Notes under the pieces: model-generated
The model's database searches: none
What the model saw: the letters and a program-made list of their open reading frames with translations, nothing else
What the model was told of the DNA's origin: nothing
In this document: positions 1 to 6,887 of the stretch, piece after piece
Position numbering within the stretch: the first letter of the stretch is position 1
How the letters are laid out: the number at the start of each line of letters is the position of its first letter
NCBI GenBank assembly: GCA_905205195.1
Contig: CAJLCS010000069.1
Coordinates: 1-9,404 of the forward strand
Direction: 5' to 3'
Length of the DNA stretch: 9,404 bases
Source of the DNA: an uncultured Eubacteriales bacterium
GTDB lineage: Bacteria; Bacillota; Clostridia; Oscillospirales; Oscillospiraceae
Program-made: the position numbers and the translations under genes

Positions 1-26
1 AGGCGGGCCGCCTTGCGGGGAGAGGA

Positions 27-146
27 GCAGTCCTGACACTGGTGGAGTTTTCCGCTTGTGGGAAACGGAACATAGTGACAGGTGCTGCGACGAAGTGCGC
101 GCAGCGGACTGCAATCCTTTTGTCGGAAAAGCCCGAAGGGATTTTC
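27..146 (+). ncRNA. candidate structured RNA or 3' untranslated region
   Basis: No frame here gives a convincing protein, but several segments are complementary. GCAGTCC at 27-33 pairs perfectly with GGACTGC at 109-115. Inside it, CCTGACACT pairs with AGTGACAGG with one mismatch, GTTTTCC pairs with GGGAAAC, and GCTGCG pairs with CGCAGC. A weaker hairpin follows at 127-145 (AAAA-G-CCC / GGG-A-TTTT). A strong terminator on the same strand follows at 157-186. This layout suits a small structured RNA or the 3' end of a transcript whose gene lies left of the window. I compared it by eye with 6S, SRP, RNase P and tmRNA and could not match it to any; the closed stem is too short for a complete 6S RNA. 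Strand is inferred from the terminator. The pairings are seen; the function is unknown. Confidence 0.35.
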
Positions 147-156
147 AAACAGTTTC

Positions 157-186
157 GGCCGCCCCCGGTTGGGGGCGGCCCTTTTT
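157..186 (+). terminator. rho-independent terminator
   Basis: A 10-bp perfect stem (GGCCGCCCCC at 157-166, GGGGGCGGCC at 171-180) with a GGTT loop is followed by CTTTTT. The T-run is on the + strand, so it ends a transcript coming from the left. Read on the - strand the stem is followed by GAAACTGTTT, a poor U-tract, so it is at best a weak terminator for the GH85 gene that ends at 209. Confidence 0.8.
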
Positions 187-208
187 GGAGTGGGAAAGAC
201 GCTGTCGC

Positions 209-3200
209 TTAGCGCGCGTGCTTCTTCTTATTCAGAACCGTCACGACTGCCAGCGCCGCCGCGGACATCATGCCCACCAGCGGCAGCAGGAGCTGCATTT
301 CGTCGCCGGTGGAAGGCGTCTTGGGGGCTTCCTTCTTCGCCGCATGATCCAGCGCGGATTTCAGCGCCGCATAGGCCCCGTCCAGTTTTTCCTGGGTGCC
401 GCGCTTTGCAATGACTTCCTCCGCCTTTGCAAGAGCGTCTCGGATTTCCGCCGCGCTCTTGTCGGTGAGCTTCGACAGATCCTTCTTCTTGGCTTCCTCG
501 ATCAGCTTGGTCAGCGCGTCGGCATTGCCGGAGGCCTCCAGCGCTTTCAGCGCCTTCTCCAGCGCCTCACCGGCGGCATTGACTTCTTCCTGGGTGGCGT
601 CGGGATTGGCGGACACAGTCTTGGCCGCTTCCAGCGCCTCGGCCAGCTTCGCCCAGGATTCCTCGGTGTAGCCGTTCTGGTCCAGCGCTTCCGCCTGGGC
701 AATCAGCGCGTTGAGGGCGTCCTTGTTCACCGTGACCCGCGCTTCCAGCCCGGCCTTGGCATCGGCCAGTGCGGCAGCCGCCGCATCCACCGCGTCCTGC
801 GCGGCATTGGCGTCCTCGGCAACCGTCTTGGCAGCCGCCAGCGCTTCGGCCAGCTTCGCCCAGGATTCCTCGGTGTAACCGTTTTCGTTCAGTGCTTCCA
901 CCTTGGCAATCAGTTCATTGAGTGCCGTCTTGTCGGCCCGGGCGAGCAGGGCGTCTCTGGCTGCCGCCAGGGCTTCCTTGGCCGCGTCAATCTCGCTCTG
1001 CACCGCATCGGCGTTGCCGGCAACCGTCTTGGCGGCGGCCAGCTTCTCGGCCAGACCGGCCCAGGTTGCGGGCGTGTAGTCCTCTTCGTTCAGTGCTTCC
1101 ACCTCGGCGATCAGCGCGTTGAGTTCGCTCTTGTCGCCCCGGTACACCAGCGCGTTCACCGCCGCCGTCAGGGCGTTGGCCGCCGCGTCGATCTCCGTCT
1201 GGGAGGCGTCGGTCCGGTTCAGCACCGTCTGGGCGGCCGCCAGCTTCCGGGCGACCTCCGCCCAGCTGGAGGAGGTATAGGCGCTTTCGGTCAGATCCGC
1301 CGCCTGGGCGATGGCCGTCTGCAGATCAGCAATCTTCACGAATTCCGCGGTGATGTAGGCATTTTCGCCGGGCATGGTGAATTTCAGGTCTTCCATCACG
1401 GTGCCGTTGACCTTCAGGGTGCCGGTGCGAAGGCGGTAGCCCTCCGCCGGGGTGACGGTCAGGGTGATTTCGGTGCCTTCGGTGGCTTCCCCGGCGCTGG
1501 GGGTCACCGTGCCGTTGGTCACGGAGGCGTCCACCGTTACGGTGTAGGTGGGATCCACCACGGTCACGGTGGCAGTGGCGCTCTTGGTCGGGTCCGCCAC
1601 GGAGGTGGCGGTCACCGTCAGGGTGCCGGCCTTCTCGCCTTCGCCGATGAAGAGCTGACCGTTGGTAATCATGGTGCCCTCACTGACGTTGCCGGAAATG
1701 CTCCAGGTGACCTCCACATTATCGGTGCCGGTCACGGTAGCGGTGAACTGGCCCTTCTGGCCGGGGGTGCGCTCCACTTTCATGGTCTCGGGGGTGATGG
1801 AGACGGCAATTTCCTCCGCCGGGGCGCCTGCCTTCTTGCCGTACACCTCAATCTCGTAGATCCGGAGGGTATCCGGGCCTTGCCACCAGTTGTCGTCGCC
1901 GTCGGTGACGACGAAGCGGAACAGGCGGATATTGCCTTCCACGGTGAGCGGATCGTCGGTCACATTGGCCTCGTTGGCCTTGTAGCCCTTGATCTCGGTC
2001 CAGTAGCTGTCGTCGCCCATGATGGCTGCCCGCTCCGTCTCGGATTTGGCAAGGAACTCCTCCTCGGAAATCTTCTCGGTGTTCAGAATCTGAAGGGCGA
2101 AATCGTTGGTGTTGAAGCGCTCGTCCTCGGGCGGCGTGGCGCCGCCGGCGTGGGTGATCTTCAGGCGGTCGGGGTTGGCCGCAGTCTTGATGTCGAAGAC
2201 GACCCAGTTCGGCGTCCTCTCACTGCACCACTTGGTGCTGTAGTCGCCGTCAAAGGCGTAGTTGGCGCCATCGGAGGCAGTCGTGCCCTTGGTGGAGCCT
2301 ACGCCGAGAATGTCCGCACCGCTGCTGAGCAGCTTGGAATCCCCCGGCGTGGGCGGCTCGGGCTGTTCGCCGCCGTTGCCGTTGACGGTGACAATCGCCG
2401 TGCCGGAAACGGTAGGATCGGTGACGGAGGTGGCGGTGACGGTCAGCGTGGCCGCCGTCTCGTTGGGGCCGACGTAGAGGGTGTTTCTCACCATCTGCGT
2501 AAAGTCGTCGGTGTTGCCGGTGACGGTCCAGGTGACCTCCTGGGAGATCTCGCCCTCGCCCTCCACCGTGGCGGAGAACTTGAAGCCGGAGCTGCCCTTG
2601 TCCAGCGCAACAGTCGCAGGCGTGACGATTACGCCGGTGACGCCGCCGCTGCCTTCCACCAGGCCGCGGACGGCGGCTTCCAGCCGGATCCGCATCTGCT
2701 CCACCTGATAGGCGCTGCTGTCGTAGCCGGAAACCATGGCCTTGGCCTCGGTCAGGGTATCCCGGAAGGTCTTGAAGGAATCGGCCGTGTAGTGGCTTTC
2801 CTGATAGGTCTGCTCAAAGATTTCGCACAGCTCGCCCAGACGCTGGGCGCTGTTGCGGAAGCGCAGAGCGGCATAGGCCTCAGCCAAGGCGGTGCGGGCC
2901 GCTTCCGCCTGGGCGCCGGTGGGCGTGCCTGCCGCCACGGTCCGGGCGGATGCCAGGGCCTCCGAGAAGGCGGGCCAGGTGGCGGTGGTGCAGTCGGCCT
3001 GCCGGACGGCGGCGCACCGGGCAATCAGCTGATTCAGGCCCTCCGGATCCGCCGTCAGGGCCATGGGATCCGCATAGTCCAGAGCATAGCGCTGAGAATC
3101 CGGCTTGCCTTCCTTGTGGATTTCGTAGTAAACCTTACCGCCGTTCCGATCCAGCGGAACACGGCTCTGGCGGATGATGCCGTCGGCCTTAGCGGGCAGG

Positions 3201-5482
3201 GAATGGAGAATGGGGCTGTCCGCCGTCTCGGAGGCGTAAACCTTCAGGACGGCCCCCTCCTCCACGCCGGTGACGGTGAGGGTGGCATACTGCTTGCGGA
3301 GCTGCTCGCCGCCGGTGGTCCGCGTCAGCGTCGCACCGGAGGGCGTCTTGATGGCGGTGCCGCTTTCGGGGGCGTAGGCAACACTGGCCCGGCGGCTGTT
3401 CTTCACAACGCCGCTGGAGCCGTCCAGCACGTCATAGAACAGGCGGCCGCCGTTGGGATCCAGCTCCAGATTTTCAAACTTCGCAATGCCAACGCCCCGC
3501 TGCTTGTAGGACTCGTTGGGCTGCACGGCGCTGACCACGGCAATCGGCTCGGCGGAGGTCAGATCCTTGAACAGGCGGACTTTGCCGGTGTCCTCGTGGA
3601 AGGTGCCGTTCTTGTCGGAATAGGTGCCGCTGGAATAGATCATGGGCACATTGTCCACCACGACGGTATCCGCCGCGCCTGCGTTATTCCTGACGGAAAC
3701 GTTGCGCTCGTAGGGAGAGGCGGTGTTGCCGTAGGGGCAGGCCTTCTCGTAAAGCTCAAATTCGTAAATTCGGATGGCGTGCCAGGCGGAATTGTCGCTT
3801 TGCGTCACGTTCAGCTTGACATATCGGGCCGTAATCGGGGCATCCAGATTGCGGTCGGTCACATCCTGCTTGTTGCCCGTCACTTCGTCGGCCTTGGTAT
3901 AGGTCAGGGCCGCGACGCGGGTTCTGCTTTCGTTGTCGTCGCCGGTGAGCAGGGGCTTGCCGTCGTCCGGCGCATACTGCAGATCGAAACACACCGTATT
4001 CATATCGACGCTTTCACCGGCGCCCTTGCAGTTGGCGTGGTACACCACCCAGCGCTGGATGGTCTTGTTTTCGCCCAGGTCGATGACGGCGTAGCCTCTG
4101 GTGGTATCGGCGCACCACTTGGACTGGGGGATAACGCCGTCGTTAATCAGGCGGGCGGAGCCGTCGTCGGCAGTTCTCACGCTGGAAACGGCGGGCATTT
4201 TCAGGGCAATGTTCTCACCCTCGTCGAAATACGGGACAAAACCGTCCTTCACCTCGGCCGGCCAGTCGATCTCGAAGGTCTGCGTGCCGCCCTTGATGCC
4301 GTTTTCGGAATAGGAGGTGATTTCAAACTTGCAGGTCTTCTCACTGCCGTCCTTCTCGAAGCTGCCGAGGTAGAAGGCATCGGAAGGCGTTGCGCCGACG
4401 AATTCCTTCGTGCCGTCGGCATGGACGCGGTAGATGCGGTACATAAAGGCATTGGAGGCCTTTTCCCAGTACACTCTTGCTTCCATGGTCTTGTCGGTCG
4501 GATAGATCACTTCGTCAAGGGTCACCTTGGTCGTGGCGGCGGGAGCCGTCTCGTTGGTGGTGATCGCCATACGTCCGACATTCAGCGCATAATCGCTGAC
4601 GCCTTCCGGGGCGTTGAGCTTCAGGGAGATGGCAATCGCCCGCTTGCCCGCGTCGGCGGAGAGATCGACGGTGGCGGTGGTCCATTCGCCGTTGGCCGTG
4701 GTGGTCACGGGGTAGAACTTGAAGTTGCCGTCGTCGTAGGTGTCACCGAAGCACAGGCCCAGAGACAGCTCCACGCCTGCGGTGCCGGTCTTATAGGTGA
4801 TGGAGAACTTGGAGGTTGCCGTCAGGTCCAGCTGGCAGCTGTAGAGCTTGACATGGTTGGCCTTGCCGGCATCCATGGCGCCGGAAAGCTTCAGGGAGGT
4901 GCCTGCGTACCAGGCATCGTCAAAGTCGATCTTGGCACTGAGCTTCTGGCCCTCGGAATCGATGATCCAGCGCCAGGTGGGCAGCACGTCGGTGAGGGAC
5001 CGGTTGTACCAGCCGTTTTCCTTGCCGACCACCGCGCCGTTTTCATAGAAGCGGTAGCCGTTGCCGGTGGTGAAGGTGGTGGCAAAATCGGTGCCGATGA
5101 TGGGCGTGCGGTCCGCCACCAGATTGGCAAAGCCGCAGAACTCATATTCCGGACGGTAGGTGGAGGAGGGGTCCAGGCTGGGGCCGACCCACAGCTTCTG
5201 GTCCTGCACGTTGATGAAATCGTCGGAATCCTTCGAGGAGGTCAGCGAGGTCGTGGGCGCCAGAATGCCCAGCGAGCACTTGAGCAGGCCGTCGGCATCC
5301 AGGCGGGTCTGGTAGCGGCCGCCCTTGGCGTTGCCGGCCATGGGCCAGTATTCCCAGGTGGAGTGGATGTTCCAGGGGTTGACGCCGGTTTGCTGCGCCG
5401 CCGCGATGGTGCCGTCCACATTGCCGCTGCCGCTCATATCGAGCCACCACTCGTCGGTGATGCGGGTATCGCCGTCCTGCAT
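209..5482 (-). CDS. C-terminal part of a GH85 endo-beta-N-acetylglucosaminidase: end of catalytic domain, binding modules, FIVAR repeats, sortase tail
   Basis: This frame is open from at least 5557 and continues the protein begun at 6291; the ATG at 5482 is internal and not a real start. Numbering below is for the repaired protein (residue 1 at 6291, total about 2027). Residues 246 to about 470 complete the GH85 barrel, including NRSLTDVLPTW. Then come a galactose-binding-like beta-sandwich (about 470-580), an Fn3-like module (585-680), an F5/8C (CBM32-like) module (694-850), a pair of related beta-modules I do not recognise (862-976, 1001-1077), two FIVAR-like helical units (1085-1212), an Ig-like module (1218-1303), a second F5/8C module (1320-1485), a second Ig-like module (1492-1579), an InlB-B-repeat-like module (1581-1653) and a run of FIVAR repeats (1655-1985). 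The end is TPSTG (1992-1996), a hydrophobic stretch and KKKHAR, a sortase-type signal with a non-canonical first residue. Role by family: endo-cleavage of the chitobiose core of N-glycans outside the cell. Module borders are estimates by eye. Confidence 0.85.
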   Translation of the reverse strand: MQDGDTRITDEWWLDMSGSGNVDGTIAAAQQTGVNPWNIHSTWEYWPMAGNAKGGRYQTRLDADGLLKCSLGILAPTTSLTSSKDSDDFINVQDQKLWVGPSLDPSSTYRPEYEFCGFANLVADRTPIIGTDFATTFTTGNGYRFYENGAVVGKENGWYNRSLTDVLPTWRWIIDSEGQKLSAKIDFDDAWYAGTSLKLSGAMDAGKANHVKLYSCQLDLTATSKFSITYKTGTAGVELSLGLCFGDTYDDGNFKFYPVTTTANGEWTTATVDLSADAGKRAIAISLKLNAPEGVSDYALNVGRMAITTNETAPAATTKVTLDEVIYPTDKTMEARVYWEKASNAFMYRIYRVHADGTKEFVGATPSDAFYLGSFEKDGSEKTCKFEITSYSENGIKGGTQTFEIDWPAEVKDGFVPYFDEGENIALKMPAVSSVRTADDGSARLINDGVIPQSKWCADTTRGYAVIDLGENKTIQRWVVYHANCKGAGESVDMNTVCFDLQYAPDDGKPLLTGDDNESRTRVAALTYTKADEVTGNKQDVTDRNLDAPITARYVKLNVTQSDNSAWHAIRIYEFELYEKACPYGNTASPYERNVSVRNNAGAADTVVVDNVPMIYSSGTYSDKNGTFHEDTGKVRLFKDLTSAEPIAVVSAVQPNESYKQRGVGIAKFENLELDPNGGRLFYDVLDGSSGVVKNSRRASVAYAPESGTAIKTPSGATLTRTTGGEQLRKQYATLTVTGVEEGAVLKVYASETADSPILHSLPAKADGIIRQSRVPLDRNGGKVYYEIHKEGKPDSQRYALDYADPMALTADPEGLNQLIARCAAVRQADCTTATWPAFSEALASARTVAAGTPTGAQAEAARTALAEAYAALRFRNSAQRLGELCEIFEQTYQESHYTADSFKTFRDTLTEAKAMVSGYDSSAYQVEQMRIRLEAAVRGLVEGSGGVTGVIVTPATVALDKGSSGFKFSATVEGEGEISQEVTWTVTGNTDDFTQMVRNTLYVGPNETAATLTVTATSVTDPTVSGTAIVTVNGNGGEQPEPPTPGDSKLLSSGADILGVGSTKGTTASDGANYAFDGDYSTKWCSERTPNWVVFDIKTAANPDRLKITHAGGATPPEDERFNTNDFALQILNTEKISEEEFLAKSETERAAIMGDDSYWTEIKGYKANEANVTDDPLTVEGNIRLFRFVVTDGDDNWWQGPDTLRIYEIEVYGKKAGAPAEEIAVSITPETMKVERTPGQKGQFTATVTGTDNVEVTWSISGNVSEGTMITNGQLFIGEGEKAGTLTVTATSVADPTKSATATVTVVDPTYTVTVDASVTNGTVTPSAGEATEGTEITLTVTPAEGYRLRTGTLKVNGTVMEDLKFTMPGENAYITAEFVKIADLQTAIAQAADLTESAYTSSSWAEVARKLAAAQTVLNRTDASQTEIDAAANALTAAVNALVYRGDKSELNALIAEVEALNEEDYTPATWAGLAEKLAAAKTVAGNADAVQSEIDAAKEALAAARDALLARADKTALNELIAKVEALNENGYTEESWAKLAEALAAAKTVAEDANAAQDAVDAAAAALADAKAGLEARVTVNKDALNALIAQAEALDQNGYTEESWAKLAEALEAAKTVSANPDATQEEVNAAGEALEKALKALEASGNADALTKLIEEAKKKDLSKLTDKSAAEIRDALAKAEEVIAKRGTQEKLDGAYAALKSALDHAAKKEAPKTPSTGDEMQLLLPLVGMMSAAALAVVTVLNKKKHAR
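533..1330 (-). repeat. tandem FIVAR repeats in the GH85 protein
   Basis: Four clear helical repeats of 65-69 residues, plus a degenerate fifth after them (down to about 338). They share the pattern LNALIAxxEALxxxxYTxxSWAxLAxxLAAAKTV followed by an Ala-rich second helix. At DNA level the two best copies share 29 identical bases, GGCCAGCTTCG through CTCGGTGTA, at 641-669 and 848-876, a 207-bp (69-codon) period, which points to recent duplication. FIVAR repeats in secreted Gram-positive proteins usually form a stalk near the wall anchor, and here they sit just before the sortase signal. Confidence 0.8.
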
Positions 5483-6291
5483 CCAGGACTTGATGCTGCC
5501 GGCGCTGAGGCTGCCGGAGCCGTTATACCAGCTGATGGTGAAGTTGTCCGGCTTGTTTCCTGCAGGTAGGCCAGAAATTCCTTGAAGCCCGCCACGCCGG
5601 TGCCGGATTCGGCGTTGAAGATGTAGCCGTCGAAGCCGTAGTACTGGGCGATTTCGATCAGCTTGTCCGCCGCGATAAAGTGGCCGTTTTCGTCCTTTTC
5701 CACCATTTCCTTGACGAACTGGTTGCCGTAGGCACTGTCACCCCAGGGGATGAAGATGGTGCCGGTGGCCGGAACGCCGTTGCGGTGGGCAGAGTCGATG
5801 ACTTCCGGAGAGGGGATGGCGATGGGGCCTTCCGCCGAAGAGCCGCCCCAGAAGTTGTAGATATCGACATACTGGAAGTTATTGAAGGCGTAGACGAAAT
5901 CGCCGTCGCCGCCCTGGGAGGGAGCCTCGCTGGCGCGTGCATTCGCCATGGCAAGAGGCATGACCTTCGCGTCGCGGGAGGCCAGCGGATTGACGTTCGG
6001 ACCCATCCAGCGATCCCGCAGGGCGATGGAACCGCGGTTGTAGCGGGCATCGGGGTCGTTGTCGGGGCTCCAGTTTTTCAGCTCGTCAATGAGGAAGCAG
6101 CTTCCGTAGGGCTGAAGCGTCTCATTCTCATAGTAGAACTGGTTCGGGATATCCAACGGCTCGGGCCAATAGCCCAGCCTTGCGCCTGCCGCCGAAACGC
6201 TGACGGTTACACCGGCAAAGCAGCCGGCCAGCAGCGCGATGGCACACAGGAGGGAAGTCGCTCGTTTCAGAAATGACAGTTTCAAAATCAT
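5434..6291 (-). CDS. N-terminal part of the GH85 endo-beta-N-acetylglucosaminidase, ending at a frameshift
   Basis: This frame carries the export signal and the catalytic half of a GH85 enzyme. Residues 1-35 are a signal peptide (KLSFLKR, then a hydrophobic core). It holds both a lipobox-like LAGC (21-24) and a plausible signal peptidase I site after VSVSA. GH85 hallmarks follow: YVDIYNFWGGSS, IDSAHRNGVPATGTIF, and DGYIFNAES, whose N226 and E228 match the family's catalytic Asn/Glu pair. After E245 the frame runs into 41 residues of Ala/Ser/Pro-rich nonsense and stops at 5434, while the true continuation resumes in the -1 frame at 5557. Start choice: an in-frame ATG at 6309 exists, but AGGGAGG at 6294-6300 lies between it and the ATG at 6291, so I prefer 6291. 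Its spacing is short (2 nt); TTG at 6285 has ideal spacing of 8 and would give a protein starting MKLSFLKR. Alone, this fragment lacks half the barrel and should be inactive. Confidence 0.85.
   Translation of the reverse strand: MILKLSFLKRATSLLCAIALLAGCFAGVTVSVSAAGARLGYWPEPLDIPNQFYYENETLQPYGSCFLIDELKNWSPDNDPDARYNRGSIALRDRWMGPNVNPLASRDAKVMPLAMANARASEAPSQGGDGDFVYAFNNFQYVDIYNFWGGSSAEGPIAIPSPEVIDSAHRNGVPATGTIFIPWGDSAYGNQFVKEMVEKDENGHFIAADKLIEIAQYYGFDGYIFNAESGTGVAGFKEFLAYLQETSRTTSPSAGITAPAASAPAASSPGCRTAIPASPTSGGSI
5556..5558 (-). other. frameshift site in an A-run of the GH85 gene
   Basis: On the coding strand the frame reads CTG CAG GAA ACA AGC (LQETS). Adding a single A to the AAA at 5558-5556 gives CTG CAG GAA AAC AAG CCG GAC (LQENKPD), which joins seamlessly to FTISWYNGSGS in the other frame. 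No X-XXY-YYZ slippery heptamer is present at the join, so programmed -1 frameshifting is unlikely. A lost base, in the assembly or in the genome, explains it best. Confidence 0.85.
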
Positions 6292-6300
6292 TTCCTCCCT
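6285..6300 (-). promoter_or_regulatory. ribosome binding site of the GH85 gene
   Basis: AGGGAGG (6300-6294) is followed two bases later by ATG (6291) and eight bases later, after GGAGG, by TTG (6285). The site lies inside the longer frame that begins at ATG 6309, and AAGAAGAACACAAAAGA before that ATG is a poor site. This is the reason for placing the start at 6291 or 6285. Confidence 0.6.
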
Positions 6301-6333
6301 TTCGTTCATTCTTTTGTGTTCTTCTTCGTCCGG

Positions 6334-6418
6334 CGGTATCGCGTCTTTCGCACGTTGTGCGCCCTTTTCGCGGTTTCCGGAGCTTTGGAAACCGCCGCAA
6401 AGGCGCAGACCTATACCG
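6334..6418 (-). promoter_or_regulatory. foldable 5' leader of the GH85 gene, or operator dyads
   Basis: The stretch between the candidate promoters and the start folds into nested stems: ATACCG (6413-6418) with CGGTAT (6334-6339) closes a region holding an 8-bp hairpin (CGGTTTCC 6371-6378 / GGAAACCG 6387-6394, 8-nt loop) and a 5-bp hairpin (CGCAC 6349-6353 / GTGCG 6357-6361). It could be a regulatory leader RNA; alternatively the 8-bp dyad is a repressor site just downstream of the promoter. No known riboswitch was recognised. The pairings are seen, the role is inferred. Confidence 0.4.
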
Positions 6419-6426
6419 TTGAACCT

Positions 6427-6453
6427 ATTATACGGGATTCACAGGGAGTAAAA
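6427..6453 (-). promoter_or_regulatory. candidate promoter P1 of the GH85 gene
   Basis: A perfect -10 hexamer TATAAT lies at 6432-6427 on the - strand, about 135 bases before the start codon. The -35 is poor: the best match near the expected place is TTTTAC at 6453-6448, with 15 bp spacing. It may need an activator, or it may be secondary to the promoter just upstream. Confidence 0.45.
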
Positions 6454-6454
6454 T

Positions 6455-6483
6455 AGTATAGAATGGGCACTTGGATTCCCCAA
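6455..6483 (-). promoter_or_regulatory. candidate promoter P2 of the GH85 gene
   Basis: TTGGGG (6483-6478), a 17-bp spacer and TATACT (6460-6455) make a reasonable sigma-A promoter in an AT-richer island (about 6420-6600) that contrasts with the GC-rich flanks. It would give a leader of about 155 nt that includes the whole set of stems at 6334-6418. Confidence 0.5.
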
Positions 6484-6596
6484 AAGGATACATCGGGTGT
6501 AAAATTTCGGCCCCTGTTTTTTGTGTACTTTGTACATCCACCGTTTTGGCCGCCGAAAATTCCGGTTGCAATTTGCTTCTCCTTCCTCTATTTTAT
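6484..6596. other. AT-richer intergenic stretch without a gene
   Basis: No credible coding frame on either strand; the short open frames lack ribosome binding sites and sensible sequence. It contains a small dyad, TGTAC-TTT-GTACA (about 6524-6536), and TTTCGG / CCGAAA arms about 50 bp apart, either of which could be a regulator site. Composition changes abruptly to GC-rich at about 6600, where the pseudogene remnant begins. Confidence 0.5.
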
Positions 6597-6790
6597 ATGA
6601 CCACAGCCGAGGGCGGTACCGAGCTGGAAATCCCGCTGGCGGGCAGGTCTGGCACAAAACGGAAACGTCCATCGATGTCACCGGCTACAACCACAACGTC
6701 ATCGGCGGCTACGGTGCCCCCCGGATCACCCTGGGCGCCGCCGGCACCGGGAACGCGACCTTCCGGCAGTTCCGGTACCGCGAAGCATAA
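6597..6790 (+). pseudogene. 3' remnant of a secreted carbohydrate-active-type protein
   Basis: The last ~65 codons of a protein run into the TAA at 6788-6790. Two frames are needed: TTAEGGTELEIPLAG in one, then QVWHKTETSIDVTGYNHN and VIGGYGAPRITLGAAGTGNATFRQFRYREA in the next. One extra G in the GGG at 6641-6643 joins them as IPLAGQVWHKTE. The ending (YNHNVxGGY..., then a strand ending FRxFRYR) resembles the C-terminal beta-sandwich of some glycoside hydrolases (GH32/GH43-like proteins came to mind), but I cannot fix the family. There is no ribosome binding site or signal peptide, and sequence upstream of 6597 is AT-rich and non-coding, so the 5' part has been deleted. It ends in a terminator and faces away from the GH85 gene. 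The coding character is fairly clear; the identity is a guess. Confidence 0.55.
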
Positions 6791-6825
6791 AAAATGGGCT
6801 GTCTCGCAAAGAGACAGCCTTTTTT
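6789..6825. terminator. bidirectional rho-independent terminator
   Basis: A 9-bp perfect stem (GGCTGTCTC 6797-6805, GAGACAGCC 6811-6819) with loop GCAAA is flanked by AAAAAA on the left and TTTTTT on the right, so it has a U-tract on both strands. It ends the three-gene apbE operon coming from the right and the + strand remnant coming from the left, overlapping the remnant's stop codon. Confidence 0.9.
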
Positions 6826-6887
6826 CCGACGTGCAGAAGGTGAATTGCCCCGCAGGGGCAAGAGAAGCCGCCCTGGGGCGGGGCCGC

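Noticed and set aside
27..115. A 6S RNA, SRP RNA, RNase P or tmRNA gene at the left edge
   Set aside because: The closing stem spans only about 90 bases and the conserved cores of these RNAs were not found, so only a generic structured-RNA call is made.
533..1330. A CRISPR array or DNA-level satellite
   Set aside because: The repetition is at codon level within a coding frame, with a 65-69 codon period and degenerate copies. It is a protein repeat.
5545..5565. Programmed -1 ribosomal frameshifting as the cause of the split GH85 gene
   Set aside because: The join reads CAG GAA ACA AGC, with no X-XXY-YYZ slippery heptamer, and GH85 enzymes are not known to use recoding. A single missing A explains the sequence completely.
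56..5569. An 1837-codon open frame on the + strand, antisense to the GH85 gene
   Set aside because: It mirrors the GC-rich codon pattern of the true gene. The translation is Gly/Arg/Val-rich with no recognisable domain, has no ribosome binding site, and crosses the terminator at 157-186. The - strand frame has clear GH85, F5/8C and FIVAR sequence.
6439..6681. An 80-codon open frame on the - strand in the GH85 upstream region
   Set aside because: No ribosome binding site, unremarkable composition, and it covers the candidate promoters and part of the + strand remnant.
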